Part shown: positions 22,341 through 32,510 of the stretch, in pieces
How the letters are laid out: each line of letters begins with the position of its first letter
Numbering within the stretch: position 1 is the stretch's first letter
NCBI GenBank assembly: GCA_049999725.1
Contig: JBNGIS010017749.1
Location: 45,732-86,165, forward strand
Direction of reading: 5' to 3'
Length of the DNA: 40,434 bases
Source of the DNA: Haplomitrium mnioides
Lineage: Eukaryota > Marchantiophyta > Haplomitriopsida > Calobryales
The notes under the pieces: generated by a model
Told to the model about the DNA's origin: nothing
Databases searched by the model: none
Seen by the model: the letters and a program-made list of their open reading frames with translations, nothing else
Made by a program: the position numbers and the translations under genes

Positions 22341-23265
22341 CGCGTACCCTGCAAGTAGGTTGGGTGTGGCCACAAGTTCCACAACGATTGTAGGTCATCT
22401 ACGGTTGGCATGATTGAGAATCAGTTCGTCGACCTCTATTGGGTTGCATGCCTCCTCTGTTGGTCTATGTGCGCAGTTGAGCTCGTTCTGGTGTTGTTGA
22501 TATGCGACGTTTGATATGTCGATCCTTTTTGTTGGGGGTCGGAGGTTGACTAGTGTTTGGACGGGTGGTGCTACCCCTAAATCTGGAGTATCCCCTTCCT
22601 CTGACTTTGGAAAATTTTCTATTTCTCGAGCAGAGATATGGTCCAATCCCTGTAAAGTGTGATTCAGGGTTTTGTAGAGGTGCTGCAAGCCATAGGGGTT
22701 GTTTCTTTGCATTTTTCACAAAGAGGAGTTGATGCTTTTCAGCTAGTAGCATGCATGCTATAAGTTCAGAGTATTGTGTGAATCGCATGTTGCAATATTG
22801 TTATGCTAAAATGAGATTGCTCACAAGAAAGGTTGATAGAGTCTTCTCTATTTGCTCTTCGTCAGTCATGGAGTGACCACAGATTGCCAATTGTTAGACA
22901 ATGTGGAACAATTTGCTATTGTAATTGACTATAGATGTATGGTCTTGAACGTGGAGATTAATCCAGTTGTGTCTCGCTGCAAGAAGCGATATGCTTGTCA
23001 AATGGTCAAATCTGAGTTTCAGTTCTTTCCATAGTAGTCAAGGATTGTTGTAGTTCAAGCATTGGAGTCTCAGAGGTTCCACCAGATGGTGTCGAATCCA
23101 AATGAGAGCATTAGCCGCATCATGGGGGTTTATACTGTCGTTTGTGATAAGTATCTCACAAATGCCCTTAGATGTCATGTATATTGTGACATCTAGTAAC
23201 CATGATAAGTAATTGGAGCCATCCAATTTCAGGGCCTGGAATTTCTGAGATGCTATAGATGCCAT
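22340..23265 (-). pseudogene. Copia gag pseudogene
   Basis: Starts at ATG 23263-23265 with MASIASQKFQALKLDGSNYL, typical of copia gag (LDGxNYxxW). Further gag sequence follows in shifted frames: LAARHNWINLHVQDH, YSELIACMLLAEKHQLL, then basic RGRGYSRFRG near 22600. The zinc knuckle at 22352-22393 reads Y-N-R-C-G-T-C-G-H-T-Q-P-T-C, so the first Cys of CX2CX4HX4C is Tyr (TAC for TGC) and the rest is intact. It encodes the particle-forming protein of the element. At least two frameshifts and stops make it inactive. Confidence 0.85.
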
Positions 23266-25590
23266 TAGAGGTCTGTGTTCTATTTTTTTGGGAATACCTG
23301 TGAATGAGTAAGGTGAACTAGATCAGCTGGCGAATGCAGCAGCTGGGTTAGGGCGGCGATCGTTATGTACTCTATACAAACAAGTGATCAATCCAAAATT
23401 TGGTCGATCACAGAACCATGTACCTATGTTTGTCTTCTGCCTTAAGAGGAAAAATAAAAATCTGAAATGAAAAACAAGAAAGAATCGACTGAATACGAGT
23501 CAATTGATATCTACTACCAAAAAATAAATGAGAAATTGATATTGCTAATAGATAAAGAGACTACTCTACATGAATGTGTATCTACTCCAACTGGTAGGCC
23601 TATAGCGTGTCCTCCAAGAAATTTTCCGTATATGAGCCTAGTTCCCCTGATCGTTGTTGTGTCGCTCTACAACGTTGAGTTTGGAAAAAGGAAGAGATAA
23701 AAAGTGTTGTAGGTATGGCCAAGTATAGGAGTTTTAGTTTTTTTTTTGGTGGAGGTAACAGGGGTCAAGGTTTCTATCATAGTTGTGTATCCGATATTAG
23801 GGTTGGTTTCTTGTATTCAGCAGAATAGATGGTATCTAAGATATCTAAGTCTGATTGTTGAGGGGTATAAACTGAGAGTATATGGGAAACAAAGCAATGC
23901 AATATCAAGGTATGTAATGACAGGGAAAAATGGAAGAAAGAGTAAATTGCATATATGTTTTATGTCTCACCTTTCCTGTCCAGTGTAAGTCTATGATAGA
24001 ATAGTGGTGAAATCCAAGAAGGGAAATAAGAGTCGCTGGTGACAGGCAGTTTACAAAACTATGTGATCACATAATGGCTAGTATGATGTGCCTTGAAGTA
24101 TCCGCCAAAAATATTTCAGAACCAAAAAATGTGTCCCTTGTAAGGGGTAGATTCGTTCAGAAAATAAAAGTATCAATCAAGAATAGTCAAGAGGTGGGTT
24201 GAAATGATTGAACCTTGGTGTTTTGGAGAATAAAATGAAAGAGCTTGAAGTGGCAAGATGTAGGTTTCCCTTTTGTTGAATGTCGATATAGCTACATGTA
24301 GCAGCCTGTGTGAAAGTATCTCTCACCAAAAATATATGTGATTGTGCCGTTGTTCGAAGAAGAGTCAAAATCACTGTAGTCTGCATTGCTGCATAGATAA
24401 ATGAGTCGTGCACTATAGGACTAGATAAAAACATGTAGGTGTTTGATGTCAAAATCACACATAGATGCAAGATAGTATCATCAGGAGTTTGATGCCAAGT
24501 AGGTGTAGAAATGTCTTGTCTCCCCCTAGTTTGTAATAGTGCTTCTGTCATGAAAGATAGGTAGGCTGTTATTGAGTGACAACGGAGAACCACAAGAAGG
24601 AAAAAGGTAAACCAAGAATGAAAAAGGAACAATGAGAAGGTGGTAAGCTTGTGTGCTTATCCTTCAGTGTTAGAGAGGAAAGAAAAAGGTAAGAGGAAAG
24701 AATGAGAGAGTTGAGTATAGGGGTAGAATAGCAAGCCCGTATACCCTGTGTCGAAGAAGAATTGATGTACACATTGTTATTGTCGGAGACCAATTGAAGG
24801 GGAATGTGAGGTGCCTGTGCTAGATGGTTTCTAGCAAGGAGAAGGAGAAAATGCAAATCTCACAAAGAACCACGAGCAGAAAAAAGGGAAGAGAAAACAA
24901 TAGCTCGTGAGCAAATGATAGGTTAGTATAGAATTGTAGTAATGAAAATAGAGAAAGAAGAAAAAAGGAAGAAGATAAGACCTGGAGTTTTCGTTGTCGA
25001 AGAGTAAGGATGATGAAAGGAATAGGTGAGGGATAAAAGGAAGTAAGGATGAGGCAATGCGGATCGACCGTGGGCAAACACAGAATGTTGTGGTGTTGGG
25101 TTGAGGTTGACGAATAGAGAAAAGAGTGAATGAATGTTGGGGCGGTTGAGCGGAGGTCGTCAAACAGAGAAAGAGAGAGCATCCGCAACACCGCAGGAAG
25201 AGTTGAGGTCACCAAACAAAGAAAAGATCGAGCAAGCGCTGCAAGCTGAGTTGAGGTCGACAAAGAGAGAAAAAATCGAGCCTAGCTGCGGCGGCTGTCG
25301 AAAGAAACAAGGGGCGAGTGAGGAAGTGCCTTTGACCCTAAACCATACGAGGGGGTGCCTCCAAGAGGAAAGCTGAGAAGAAGAAAAAAAAAAGAATAGA
25401 GTATGGTAATGATATAGAGAAGAGAGAAGGAGAATGTATTCGGCAAAGGAAAATTTTTTGTGGATGCAATGTGAGTGCAGAAAAAAAAAGGTTGCAAACA
25501 AGTGATGCAAGAGCTTCCCGAGATGTTGGTGTGGATTGAGTGCATGCGGAGAGGAAAAAGTTTGTTGTAGAGTCCATCATGCCAATAACG
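23266..25590 (-). other. Long 5' leader of the copia element
   Basis: About 2.3 kb between the 5' LTR and gag. The part at about 24600-25560 is strongly purine-rich on plus, hence pyrimidine-rich in the element's own transcript. Low-complexity Phe/Leu/Ser open frames here are a composition effect; I do not call them genes. Directly after the LTR in minus sense is CGTTATTGGCATGATGGACTC, whose TGG could pair with a tRNA 3' CCA, but I cannot match it to the common initiator-Met primer site. Confidence 0.6.
25095..25300 (-). repeat. About 50-base tandem repeat in the copia leader
   Basis: Four diverged units share GAGGT...CAAA/ACAGAGAAA, with GAGGT at 25103, 25153, 25205 and 25253 (spacing 50, 52, 48). 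The array lies about 300 bases inside the 5' LTR, in the leader. Confidence 0.75.
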
Positions 25591-25698
25591 TGTTATCACA
25601 TTAGCGCCGCACACATACACACAGGAGTCTCTAGACGAATGATTGGATTGATAGATGGTAACCTAACTTACATAGGGTATATATATGTCCCTATAACA
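25591..25698 (-). repeat. 5' LTR of the 8.0-kb copia element (108 bases)
   Basis: Plus-strand sequence runs from TGTTATCACATTAGCG to GTCCCTATAACA, the partner of 17699-17806. It is followed by AACAT, the right copy of the target duplication. Confidence 0.9.
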
Positions 25699-27599
25699 AA
25701 CATTAGTTAATTTAAATAAAGGAGAATCTAAATAACATTCACAATAAGTACTTGTGTTTGACTTGAAATAAATAAAATTTTTAAAAAGAGAAAAACAAGA
25801 CTTGCTAACAAAGGGTCACAAACTAGAACTATAGCTTCATAGGTTGCTTGGACTCTTTGTTTGCAAAGGATTAAAAAAACTAGAGTAGACCCTATGCGCG
25901 CATAGGATCAGTAGAGACAACAGCTGATTGTATGCGTGCATAGGACCAAAAGCAACAACACCAATATCATGGCTTTCTTACACTGTTGTCATGACTGGTT
26001 TTGAAAGAAACAAGAACAAAACCTATATATAAGATTTGAAAACAACAAAAATGATTCTTGCTATTGTTGATCTAACAAAGGACTCTTGATTCAAATCAAT
26101 AAAAGTAAAACTTGTTGCAAGGCTAATGTCACCACCAACAATCAGATCTATTTTCTTGCTTTATTTGACTATAGACAAGGTTTGGATTCAAACTAAAAAC
26201 AATAGGCCCTAGGAATAACCAAAGGTTTCAAAAGAGCATAATTTTGTTACTTTTGTCGGACTCCAAGACGGATTTTTCTCACAATGATTTTATTTCTTCG
26301 CATGTTTAACAAACAGCAAATCTATTGTGTTTTGGAATTTTTACATTTGAAAATTGAGTTCTCCAATGTTTTGTAAAATCCAAAAAAACTAAGAGTGCAA
26401 TCGGGAACTTTCTCTTTCAAATAAGTTATGTAGTAGCCATAAACTTCCAATTTCGCTAAATAATCGAACAAGTTATAAACTTCGTGAGTGGGCATTCTCT
26501 CATAGTGTCCTTAAAAACAACCATCCATCCACTTACACATAAATACTCCTTTAGCAGATAATTCTTCTTTTCCAAAACACCTTTAAGATCTGTGTTTTTG
26601 AGATTTTGAATCCTTTGGATTCTATCATTCCCTGTTGAGAATATTAATTTAAAGGCTCCTCTACAAACAACAGTCCTACCAAGCAGAGTGAGCTGATTGT
26701 CAACACCTGAATCTTTTCTTGGTATTTCTCATTGCAATGTGATATCTCAATTCTTCATGCTTTGTCAAAAATATATTTATCCCAAAGTTTTCAAAAAATT
26801 TGTCTTGCACAATGACAAGAAATTATTTCGACAACATGAAATTCTCTTCAATTTAGAAATCGATATTAGATTGAGTTTTTTCCTCACAAAACTCTCATCA
26901 TGATGGATTTTCCGCAAAGAATTTTCACGCAAGGTGTTTACCTATTTGGGTTTTGTCCAAAACAAAGAATTCTTATGTTGTGATAGTCAATTTGGTCCGC
27001 AGGCAAATGCAAGCATCGGAGATAATTCATCGTCATGAACTTCTTGATCATTATTAATAATACTATTTGTTCCTTCACAATAAGTTTTCGAAGGATGAAC
27101 TCCTCCTTGGAGATTGGGAGAATTGCACTATGTCGAAATGAAATCTTCATCAATATCTTGAACATTTAAAAATGTTTTTTGTAATATAATTGGTGCCTTT
27201 AGCTATAACTCCAACAAAATATTGATTGATCAAGACTCTTTGCTAGAATCATTTCCCAAACTGTCATATGAAAATTCCTCCAAAAGAATTTGGTTTGTTT
27301 CAGATTTCCTAATCTCATTGTGAAGTCTAACTTGAATTGAAATCACTTGTTGTTTGAGTGGTGCTATAGGTGACAACAATTTATCTTCAAAATTGAATTT
27401 GTCAATAGAATCTATCATTTTTGTGTTTTGGAAAAACACATTTTGATCTTTAATTTCAAGGTCTTCATTAGACAATGATGAAGAAAGGTCCACAACCGTC
27501 TGGAAATTTTGACTTGAACGTCTTTCTTTGATCTCTTGGAGTTGTCAAAAGAAAGATTCAACTTTGACTGCTTCACCAACAACAAAATTCAAAGTCCTG

Positions 27600-27760
27600 C
27601 AGAAATTTGAGTATTGGATTCTATGCGAGTATTGGGCTCCTTCTTGGATCCTTTGCATGCAACTTGTTCACTTCTTGTTCCTTTGCACGCAATGGATTTA
27701 CTCTTGGACCCTATGTGTACATAGGGTTCAATCCCTAATCTTATCTACGCATAAAGTTCA
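27600..27760 (-). repeat. 30-base palindromic minisatellite, element 3 transposase gene
   Basis: Decayed units around TATGTGTACATA and TTTGCACGCAA, spaced about 30 bases, corresponding to 10395-10545 and 37302-37435. Confidence 0.65.
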
Positions 27761-27977
27761 CCTTCTCAATCTTCCTAGATGGAGCTCTATGATTCAACAA
27801 AAGCCATCTTTTTCTCTAATATACTCGCCATCGCACTTGATGCTTTGGTAGTCCATCGCTTGCCTCTAAGGAATTACAGTTTGAACAAATCTTTAGTTGT
27901 CGATCAAAAGTAACACTTTTATGTGAACATGAATCTTGGAATTCTGATCTCTTCTTGCCTTTGAAAACTCAAGCCAT

Positions 27978-28436
27978 TGATAAAGATTACTAAAAAATCA
28001 ACTATTTGAAGAAATTATTTCAACAAATATTGTCAACTTCTAACAAACTACCTAAAATAAGTGTTCTTAAAGAAAATTTCGCAAAACAACAAAATTGTGA
28101 GCTTTTTGTGAAAAAAATGAAAACAAAAATTGGAAAGATGAAAATGAGTGATCTTTTATATACTATGTTTTTTTGCACCACACAAACCTATGTGTCAAGA
28201 GCTCCATAAATCAGTTTTTGGCGAGAAAATGCATTTTTTTGAAATTTAGGTATAAAATGAGCAACAATGGAAAGTTTCTTTCCATTGTCATGAGTTCACT
28301 TTCTAGTTTTTGTTTTCTTGTCATCGCCATTTTTTCAATTTCATGTTATTTTTCCATTTTTAGCCTTCTAGTTTTTCTGAACTTTTCTTTGTCATATTTT
28401 TGCTCTCAAATTTCACCCGTTTTTACTTTCGACAAA
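27978..28436. promoter_or_regulatory. Shared divergent promoter region, element 3
   Basis: 459 bases between the two divergent ATGs. The matching interval in element 4 (36617-37073) is 457 bases and clearly similar. A TATA-like TTTATATACTA at about 28155, reading toward the methyltransferase-like gene, is conserved in element 4. The 200-base transcribed leader after it is also conserved. A plus open frame at 28173-28448 falls entirely in this leader and is probably not a protein. Confidence 0.55.
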
Positions 28437-28859
28437 ATGACATCATAGGTCAATGCTCTCAAACCACCTTAACCAAAGCCATATAGGTATTTAGATGTTC
28501 TGAAGGTTCTAGAGCTAGAACAATTAGACTGGAAATGGCTTCTTTGTTGTAGAACCATGAAATACATTGATGAACATCTTTACCTCTTTGCTGGTGAAGG
28601 TGAAAATTTTAACTTGGGCCTTTTGGTCCAAGTAACCATGATTAGAGAGGGACAGCAAGCCCACATTGGGCTGCTTGTGTAGTCACTTGATACCATTACC
28701 CTTTACAAGACCTCATACAAAAGATTTTGCTTCATGGATATGAACTCGAGGGACATCTTCACCAAGCATTTATAGTTGGATAAGGACAATGGCAAGGTAA
28801 GATCTTAAAGCTGATTTTCATTTGTTTTTATTTTGCACTGACTCGGAACTCAATGGGCA

Positions 28860-29045
28860 CATGGGCTTCTAAGTCCATGCACGCATAGACTCAAGAGTCC
28901 AAGCAGACATGGACTCAGGAGTCCAAGCAAGCATGGACTAGGGAGTCCATGCTCCTTGAACTCCCGAGTCCATGCGCACATTGACTCCAGTGTCCTTGCG
29001 AGCATGGACTGCATAGTCCCTTCACGCAGGGACTCCCGACTCTGT
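28860..29045 (+). repeat. 24-base palindromic array in intron 1 (element 3)
   Basis: About seven units of the form AGTCCATGCGCGCATGGACT plus four spacer bases. Most are decayed in the CG core, for example AGTCCATGCACGCATAGACT and AGTCCAAGCAAGCATGGACT. The array lies wholly within the intron at 28797-29143. Confidence 0.85.
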
Positions 29046-30682
29046 TTTAGCCTAGAATGTAGGTTTAATGCATTTTAACTCCTTATAAACATATGGTGAT
29101 TTTTTGTTTAACATGTTTGATTGTTTTTTATTTTGTTTTTCAGTTCACTCAATATTTGGCCAACTTCATTGATGCCTACCCGGACGCGAAGCATGTCAAA
29201 CAAGACTTCATCAAGCTGGTCATCAACATCAAACTGCTGAAGCCCAAGCAAGGAGTCCACATTCAACAACTAGTGTTGCATCCAAGCACGGCGACAATGT
29301 CAGCAACAGCAACAGTAGGACCATCAGCTGCACAAAAGAGAAAGGTGGTGGAGCCAGTCGAAGCTCCAAAAAAGAAGAAACAAGCCGTCCCAAAGAAGAA
29401 GCCTGTTCTAGCACCAGTTATTGAGGAGGAGACAACCACCTCCCATTCTCCAACAAGGTCATCTTGTGCGACCCCTTCGTCTTCAACTCCAAGCAACTCA
29501 TAGGAGGACGTAGAGCCGGAGCCTATGTAGGCTCCAACATCAAGATTAAAAAAAGCAATCGCACAAGGGGCTGCAAACCTTTTATGAATGAGAGTAGGTG
29601 GACCCTTAGATAGTGTTTGAGAAAGATAAGAATAAAATTTGAGAGTCTACAAGCCAGTGGTGCAAAGTCCGAGAGGAAACGACTACAATTCGGTTGGAGA
29701 ATTTAAACCTTCCAAAACCTCGGATGGACAACTGGGGGCCATTCTAGGTTAAGAGGTTGAATGAGGACTTTGTTGAGCTTTTGGCGTAGAGAATGCTCAC
29801 CAATAAATATGTGCACAATTTTTTTATTGTTGTTGTGGACCCAAAGTGCGGGTTAAAAGATAAGTCAAAGTTCGATCTGAGGAACCCTGGCAAGTATAGG
29901 TACAAGATTGCAGAGGGCAATCACAATGCTGCCACAAGGTAGCCTTTTATCACAAAATATAGAGCGAAGAATCCAATGTTGTCACTCTGCAATTGTTATG
30001 TGTACGTGGGTCTCACTCCAATAGAGGCTCATATTTTTGCAACGGATGACAATTATGACCAAAGATACAGGTTGGAAATGACCTCAATTCAAAAGGTTAA
30101 ATATTGGCATTAGAAGTTCATAGAGAGTGGGATGGTGTCATCTCAGAAATTAAAAAGAGAGTTAGTATTGGAGACTTTAGAGATTAGAACAAAGTCTACT
30201 CTTGAGAAGACAGTCACTTCTCAAGACAATTAGTTCTAGCTTGCATTTCAAAGTGGTGAGCTCTAAGATTTACAATAGAGTATTTTTTCAATGTGGGAGA
30301 AGAGCACCGTCAATGGATAGAAGCCAAAGGTCAAAGGTTCCTTGAGAATGGAGGACATGAAGTGGACACATTGGAAGTCTCTTCAAGGTCTTCCCGATGA
30401 AATTAAAATCTTGGTTTCAAAACGAGTTGAAGTTGAACAGCCATCAATCAAAGAGATGTCTCGTGAATTGGAGAGACACAAGGTTTTGACGGTGATGGTG
30501 AAGTCTTTTTTCTTGGGGGTGTACTACAAAACATGGGAAGAAGCAAGGATGGAGTATCCCATCCACATCAAAGAGTCGAAAATGTCATTGTTCTATTCAA
30601 GTTTCAAGAAATTGCTGGTAAGTGTTTTTTATTTTTTCAATTCTGATTTCTAATTTGTTTTCATTTTGCTTTTGAAGGTTTG

Positions 30683-31040
30683 GGAGTCCATACATGCATG
30701 AACTTAAGAGTTTATGTTCGTCTAGACTCTCAAGAGTCCGCAAATGGACTCTTGAGTCCAATCTTGCAAGGATTCTTGAGTCCAACCTCGCGTCAACTCT
30801 CGAGTCCAAGCGCGCATGGACTCAAGAGTTCATACGAGAATGAACTCTTGAAGGTCCATACGTACAAGGACTCAAGGGTCCATGCGCACATGGACTCTTA
30901 AGTGTCTGCATGCTTGGAACCTTGAGTCCATATGCACATTGACTCACAAAAGTCCATGCACACATGGACTCGAGAGTCCAAGTGTGCAGGCACTCAAGAG
31001 TCTCGTGGCCCCTGGACTCGAGAGTCCATACGCGTATGGC
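30683..31040 (+). repeat. 24-30-base palindromic array in intron 2 (element 3)
   Basis: Roughly a dozen units such as AGTCCAAGCGCGCATGGACT and AGTCCATGCGCACATGGACT, ending GAGTCCATACGCGTATGG. They lie within the intron at 30618-31119, whose GTAAGT donor and TTTACAG acceptor are clear. Confidence 0.85.
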
Positions 31041-31671
31041 AGTTTAGTCTCTCCTTGTCAACTACTCAAATTTTTGGTTTTTTGTTTTAGTCTAACTTGT
31101 TTCTCTGTTTATTTTACAGAGCGACAAAACATTCAAATGGCAGCTAGTCAAAAAATTAAAGGTTGTTGCTAGAGGTCAAAAGAAATTGAGGGTCAAAGAA
31201 GCCCCCGCTGATGAAGATCAATCCTTGACTCTTGTCTCCTACCCTCTTGCTTTTTTGCTCCACTACCAGAAAGCAAGAGAATGGAAGGCAAGACAATTCA
31301 ATGAAGTTGATGCCCTTCCAACCAAAGGAGGGTCTGTTGAGCAAGACGATGACTTAATTTTTTATGTTGATAGACTCAACGTGGCATATTATCAAGTCTA
31401 TGGAGAGTCTAATGCTCAAAAGTTGAAGGGTTTAATAAAACCAAGATGTTTCATTTTAGCTATTGCTTATATTTCTTACGTTTATAAACTTTAGGAATGT
31501 AAGCATAATGATTTGGAACCCTTCTTGAAGGATGATATTTTTGATATGGTTTCTTCTTTTGCCGTTGTTACTACTTCCTAGTTTTGGTCTTTTGTAATTA
31601 TCCACTCTTTACAACAATTTGGCATTGTCGAGGATGCTTTACTAGAGGTTTGTTGTACAATTAATCACAAA

Positions 31672-31701
31672 TAGCCACTACTTTGAACCAAGAACTGCTA
31701 C
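31672..31701 (+). repeat. Terminal repeat, element 4 (methyltransferase-side end)
   Basis: Begins TAGCCACTACTTTGAACC and continues AAGAACTGCTAC. It closely matches the transposase-side ends of elements 1 and 2. The same sequence therefore occurs inward-facing at both kinds of end, as required for a terminal inverted repeat. It abruptly interrupts the coding of the element 3 methyltransferase-like gene. Confidence 0.7.
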
Positions 31702-32510
31702 AGGGTTTCTATTGCATTTTTGCTCTCACAAACCAATTTTGTAATTTACGCTTTAAAAATCATGATTTTCACACTAGCAATATTCGTTTGTAAAAAAAGT
31801 TGTAATCATACATATCAAAATAGCTCACTTTTAGTGCACATTGTATTGAAAATAAAATTTCTTATAAGTATTTTAACAATATTACATCTATAATTTCATC
31901 TTTCAAAAGCATGAGCATCAACAAATAAATAATGTAGAAACATTTATACGACATTTGTTGCTAAATATTTTCAAAACAAACAATGATATCTAAAATTTGA
32001 AAATTTGATTAAAACATTCAAAACTTATACAAAACAAATTTGAAAAAGAACCCTAAAGTGTTGGCGTAAGAAGATTGTTGAAGCAAATATGTGAAAAGAT
32101 TGTTGAAGCCTATGTGCACATGGACAATTGAGGCCCAAGTGTAGATACACTTTGTTTGAAAGATACTTTCACACAGGGACAACTGCAGCTAACTCGAGCT
32201 TGAATAATTGAAACCCATGCTCACATAGACAATTGAAGCGATCCAAGACTACTAAGTAATTGGAAGCAAAGAATGCAGAAGGTTGTCTAAGAAGAAACAA
32301 CAAAATGAAAAATGAAAGTGAACTTCTATGCTAGCATAGACTTCTTCACTTAATTTAAAAAAAGAAAACCGAATCGTTTTGCTCAAAAACCATTTTGCGC
32401 ACCAAATTAAGTCATGATAAATAGACTTGAAATGAATTGGGAGTGCAACAAGATTGAAACCTTAACAAGTAAAACTTTGTAAAAAATATTTAATTAATAA
32501 AACAATTTCT
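31702..32510. other. Gene-free flank of element 4
   Basis: Between the terminal repeat and the stop codon of the methyltransferase-like gene. AT-rich, with a few decayed palindromic units at about 32100-32240 (for example CCTATGTGCACATGG) spaced near 30 bases. No gene seen. Confidence 0.6.

Larger units (their letters stand above)
17699..25698 (-). mobile_element. Complete but decayed Ty1/copia element, 8.0 kb, minus strand
   Basis: Bounded by two 108-base LTRs with TG...CA ends and a near-matching 5-base target duplication. Reading on minus: 5' LTR (25591-25698), a long leader (23266-25590), gag (about 22340-23265), protease, integrase, RT and RNase H (about 18300-22340), a short 3' region and polypurine tract, then the 3' LTR (17699-17806). 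It sits inside an intron of the element 3 transposase gene in the same transcriptional sense. The LTRs differ at 12 of 108 aligned bases with no gaps (9 transitions), so the insertion is old. Confidence 0.9.
15788..27977 (-). pseudogene. DUF7869-like transposase pseudogene, element 3 (interrupted)
   Basis: Minus-strand gene starting at ATG 27975-27977 in the same context as element 4 (M-A-x-V-x-KGKKR), but codon 3 is TGA. N-terminal coding follows, with the 30-base repeats at 27600-27760, DLSSSLSNEDLEI and SPIAPLKQQVISIQV, then LLEEFSYDSLGNDSSKES. An intron runs from about 26250 to 17534 and contains the whole 8.0-kb copia element; without it the intron would be about 0.7 kb. Core coding lies on the left: the NKILCFFEG region (17176-17373), CQLKCPPKVDRE and WWNDFFLSQQE (16511-16777). 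The end is EVETSD and TAA at 15788-15790. It carries several frameshifts. Same probable role as the copies in elements 2 and 4. Confidence 0.65.
14227..31671. mobile_element. Element 3: two-gene DNA element split by a copia insertion
   Basis: From left to right: noncoding 3' flank (to 15787), DUF7869-like pseudogene on minus (15788-27977) interrupted by the copia element at 17699-25698, a shared divergent promoter region (27978-28436), and a methyltransferase-like pseudogene on plus (28437-31671). Its left terminus is missing, replaced by a short inverted fragment next to the copia LTR. On the right it is cut by insertion of element 4. Removing the two insertions gives a layout the same as element 4 in mirror image. 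Confidence 0.75.
28437..31671 (+). pseudogene. DNA amino-methyltransferase-like gene, element 3 copy (truncated)
   Basis: Exons inferred from splice signals and comparison with 32511-36616: exon 1 28437-28796 (CAAG/GTAAGA), exon 2 29144-30617, exon 3 from 31120. Exon 1 has YRYLDVLKVLE and EHLYLFAGEGENF. Exon 2 begins FTQYLANFIDAYPDAKHVKQ, holds a basic probable nuclear signal (QKRKVV, PKKKKQAVPKKK), TPIEAHIFATDDNYDQRY and MKWTHWKSLQGLPDEIK. Exon 3 has YPLAFLLHYQKAREWKARQF, LNVAYYQVYGESNAQ and RCFILAIAYISYVYKL, where a DPPY-type motif would lie. It is cut after VEDALLEVCCTINHK by the terminal repeat of element 4, losing the AdoMet-binding end. Codon 4 is TAG, codon 12 is TAA, and further stops occur. 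Confidence 0.6.

Noticed and set aside
24177-25620. Several minus-strand open frames of 80-150 residues
   Set aside because: They are Phe/Leu/Ser-rich products of a polypyrimidine tract in the copia leader. They overlap one another and contain no recognisable domain.
28173-28448. Apparent membrane protein open frame, with a counterpart at 36620-36916
   Set aside because: It occupies the leader between the TATA-like box and the gene ATG. Conservation is at DNA level, with different starts and frame breaks between copies.
14227-31671. Interpretation of the two-gene units as ordinary host genes
   Set aside because: Copies occur several times in one window, are nested in each other, share terminal repeats and are all decayed, which fits a transposable element.
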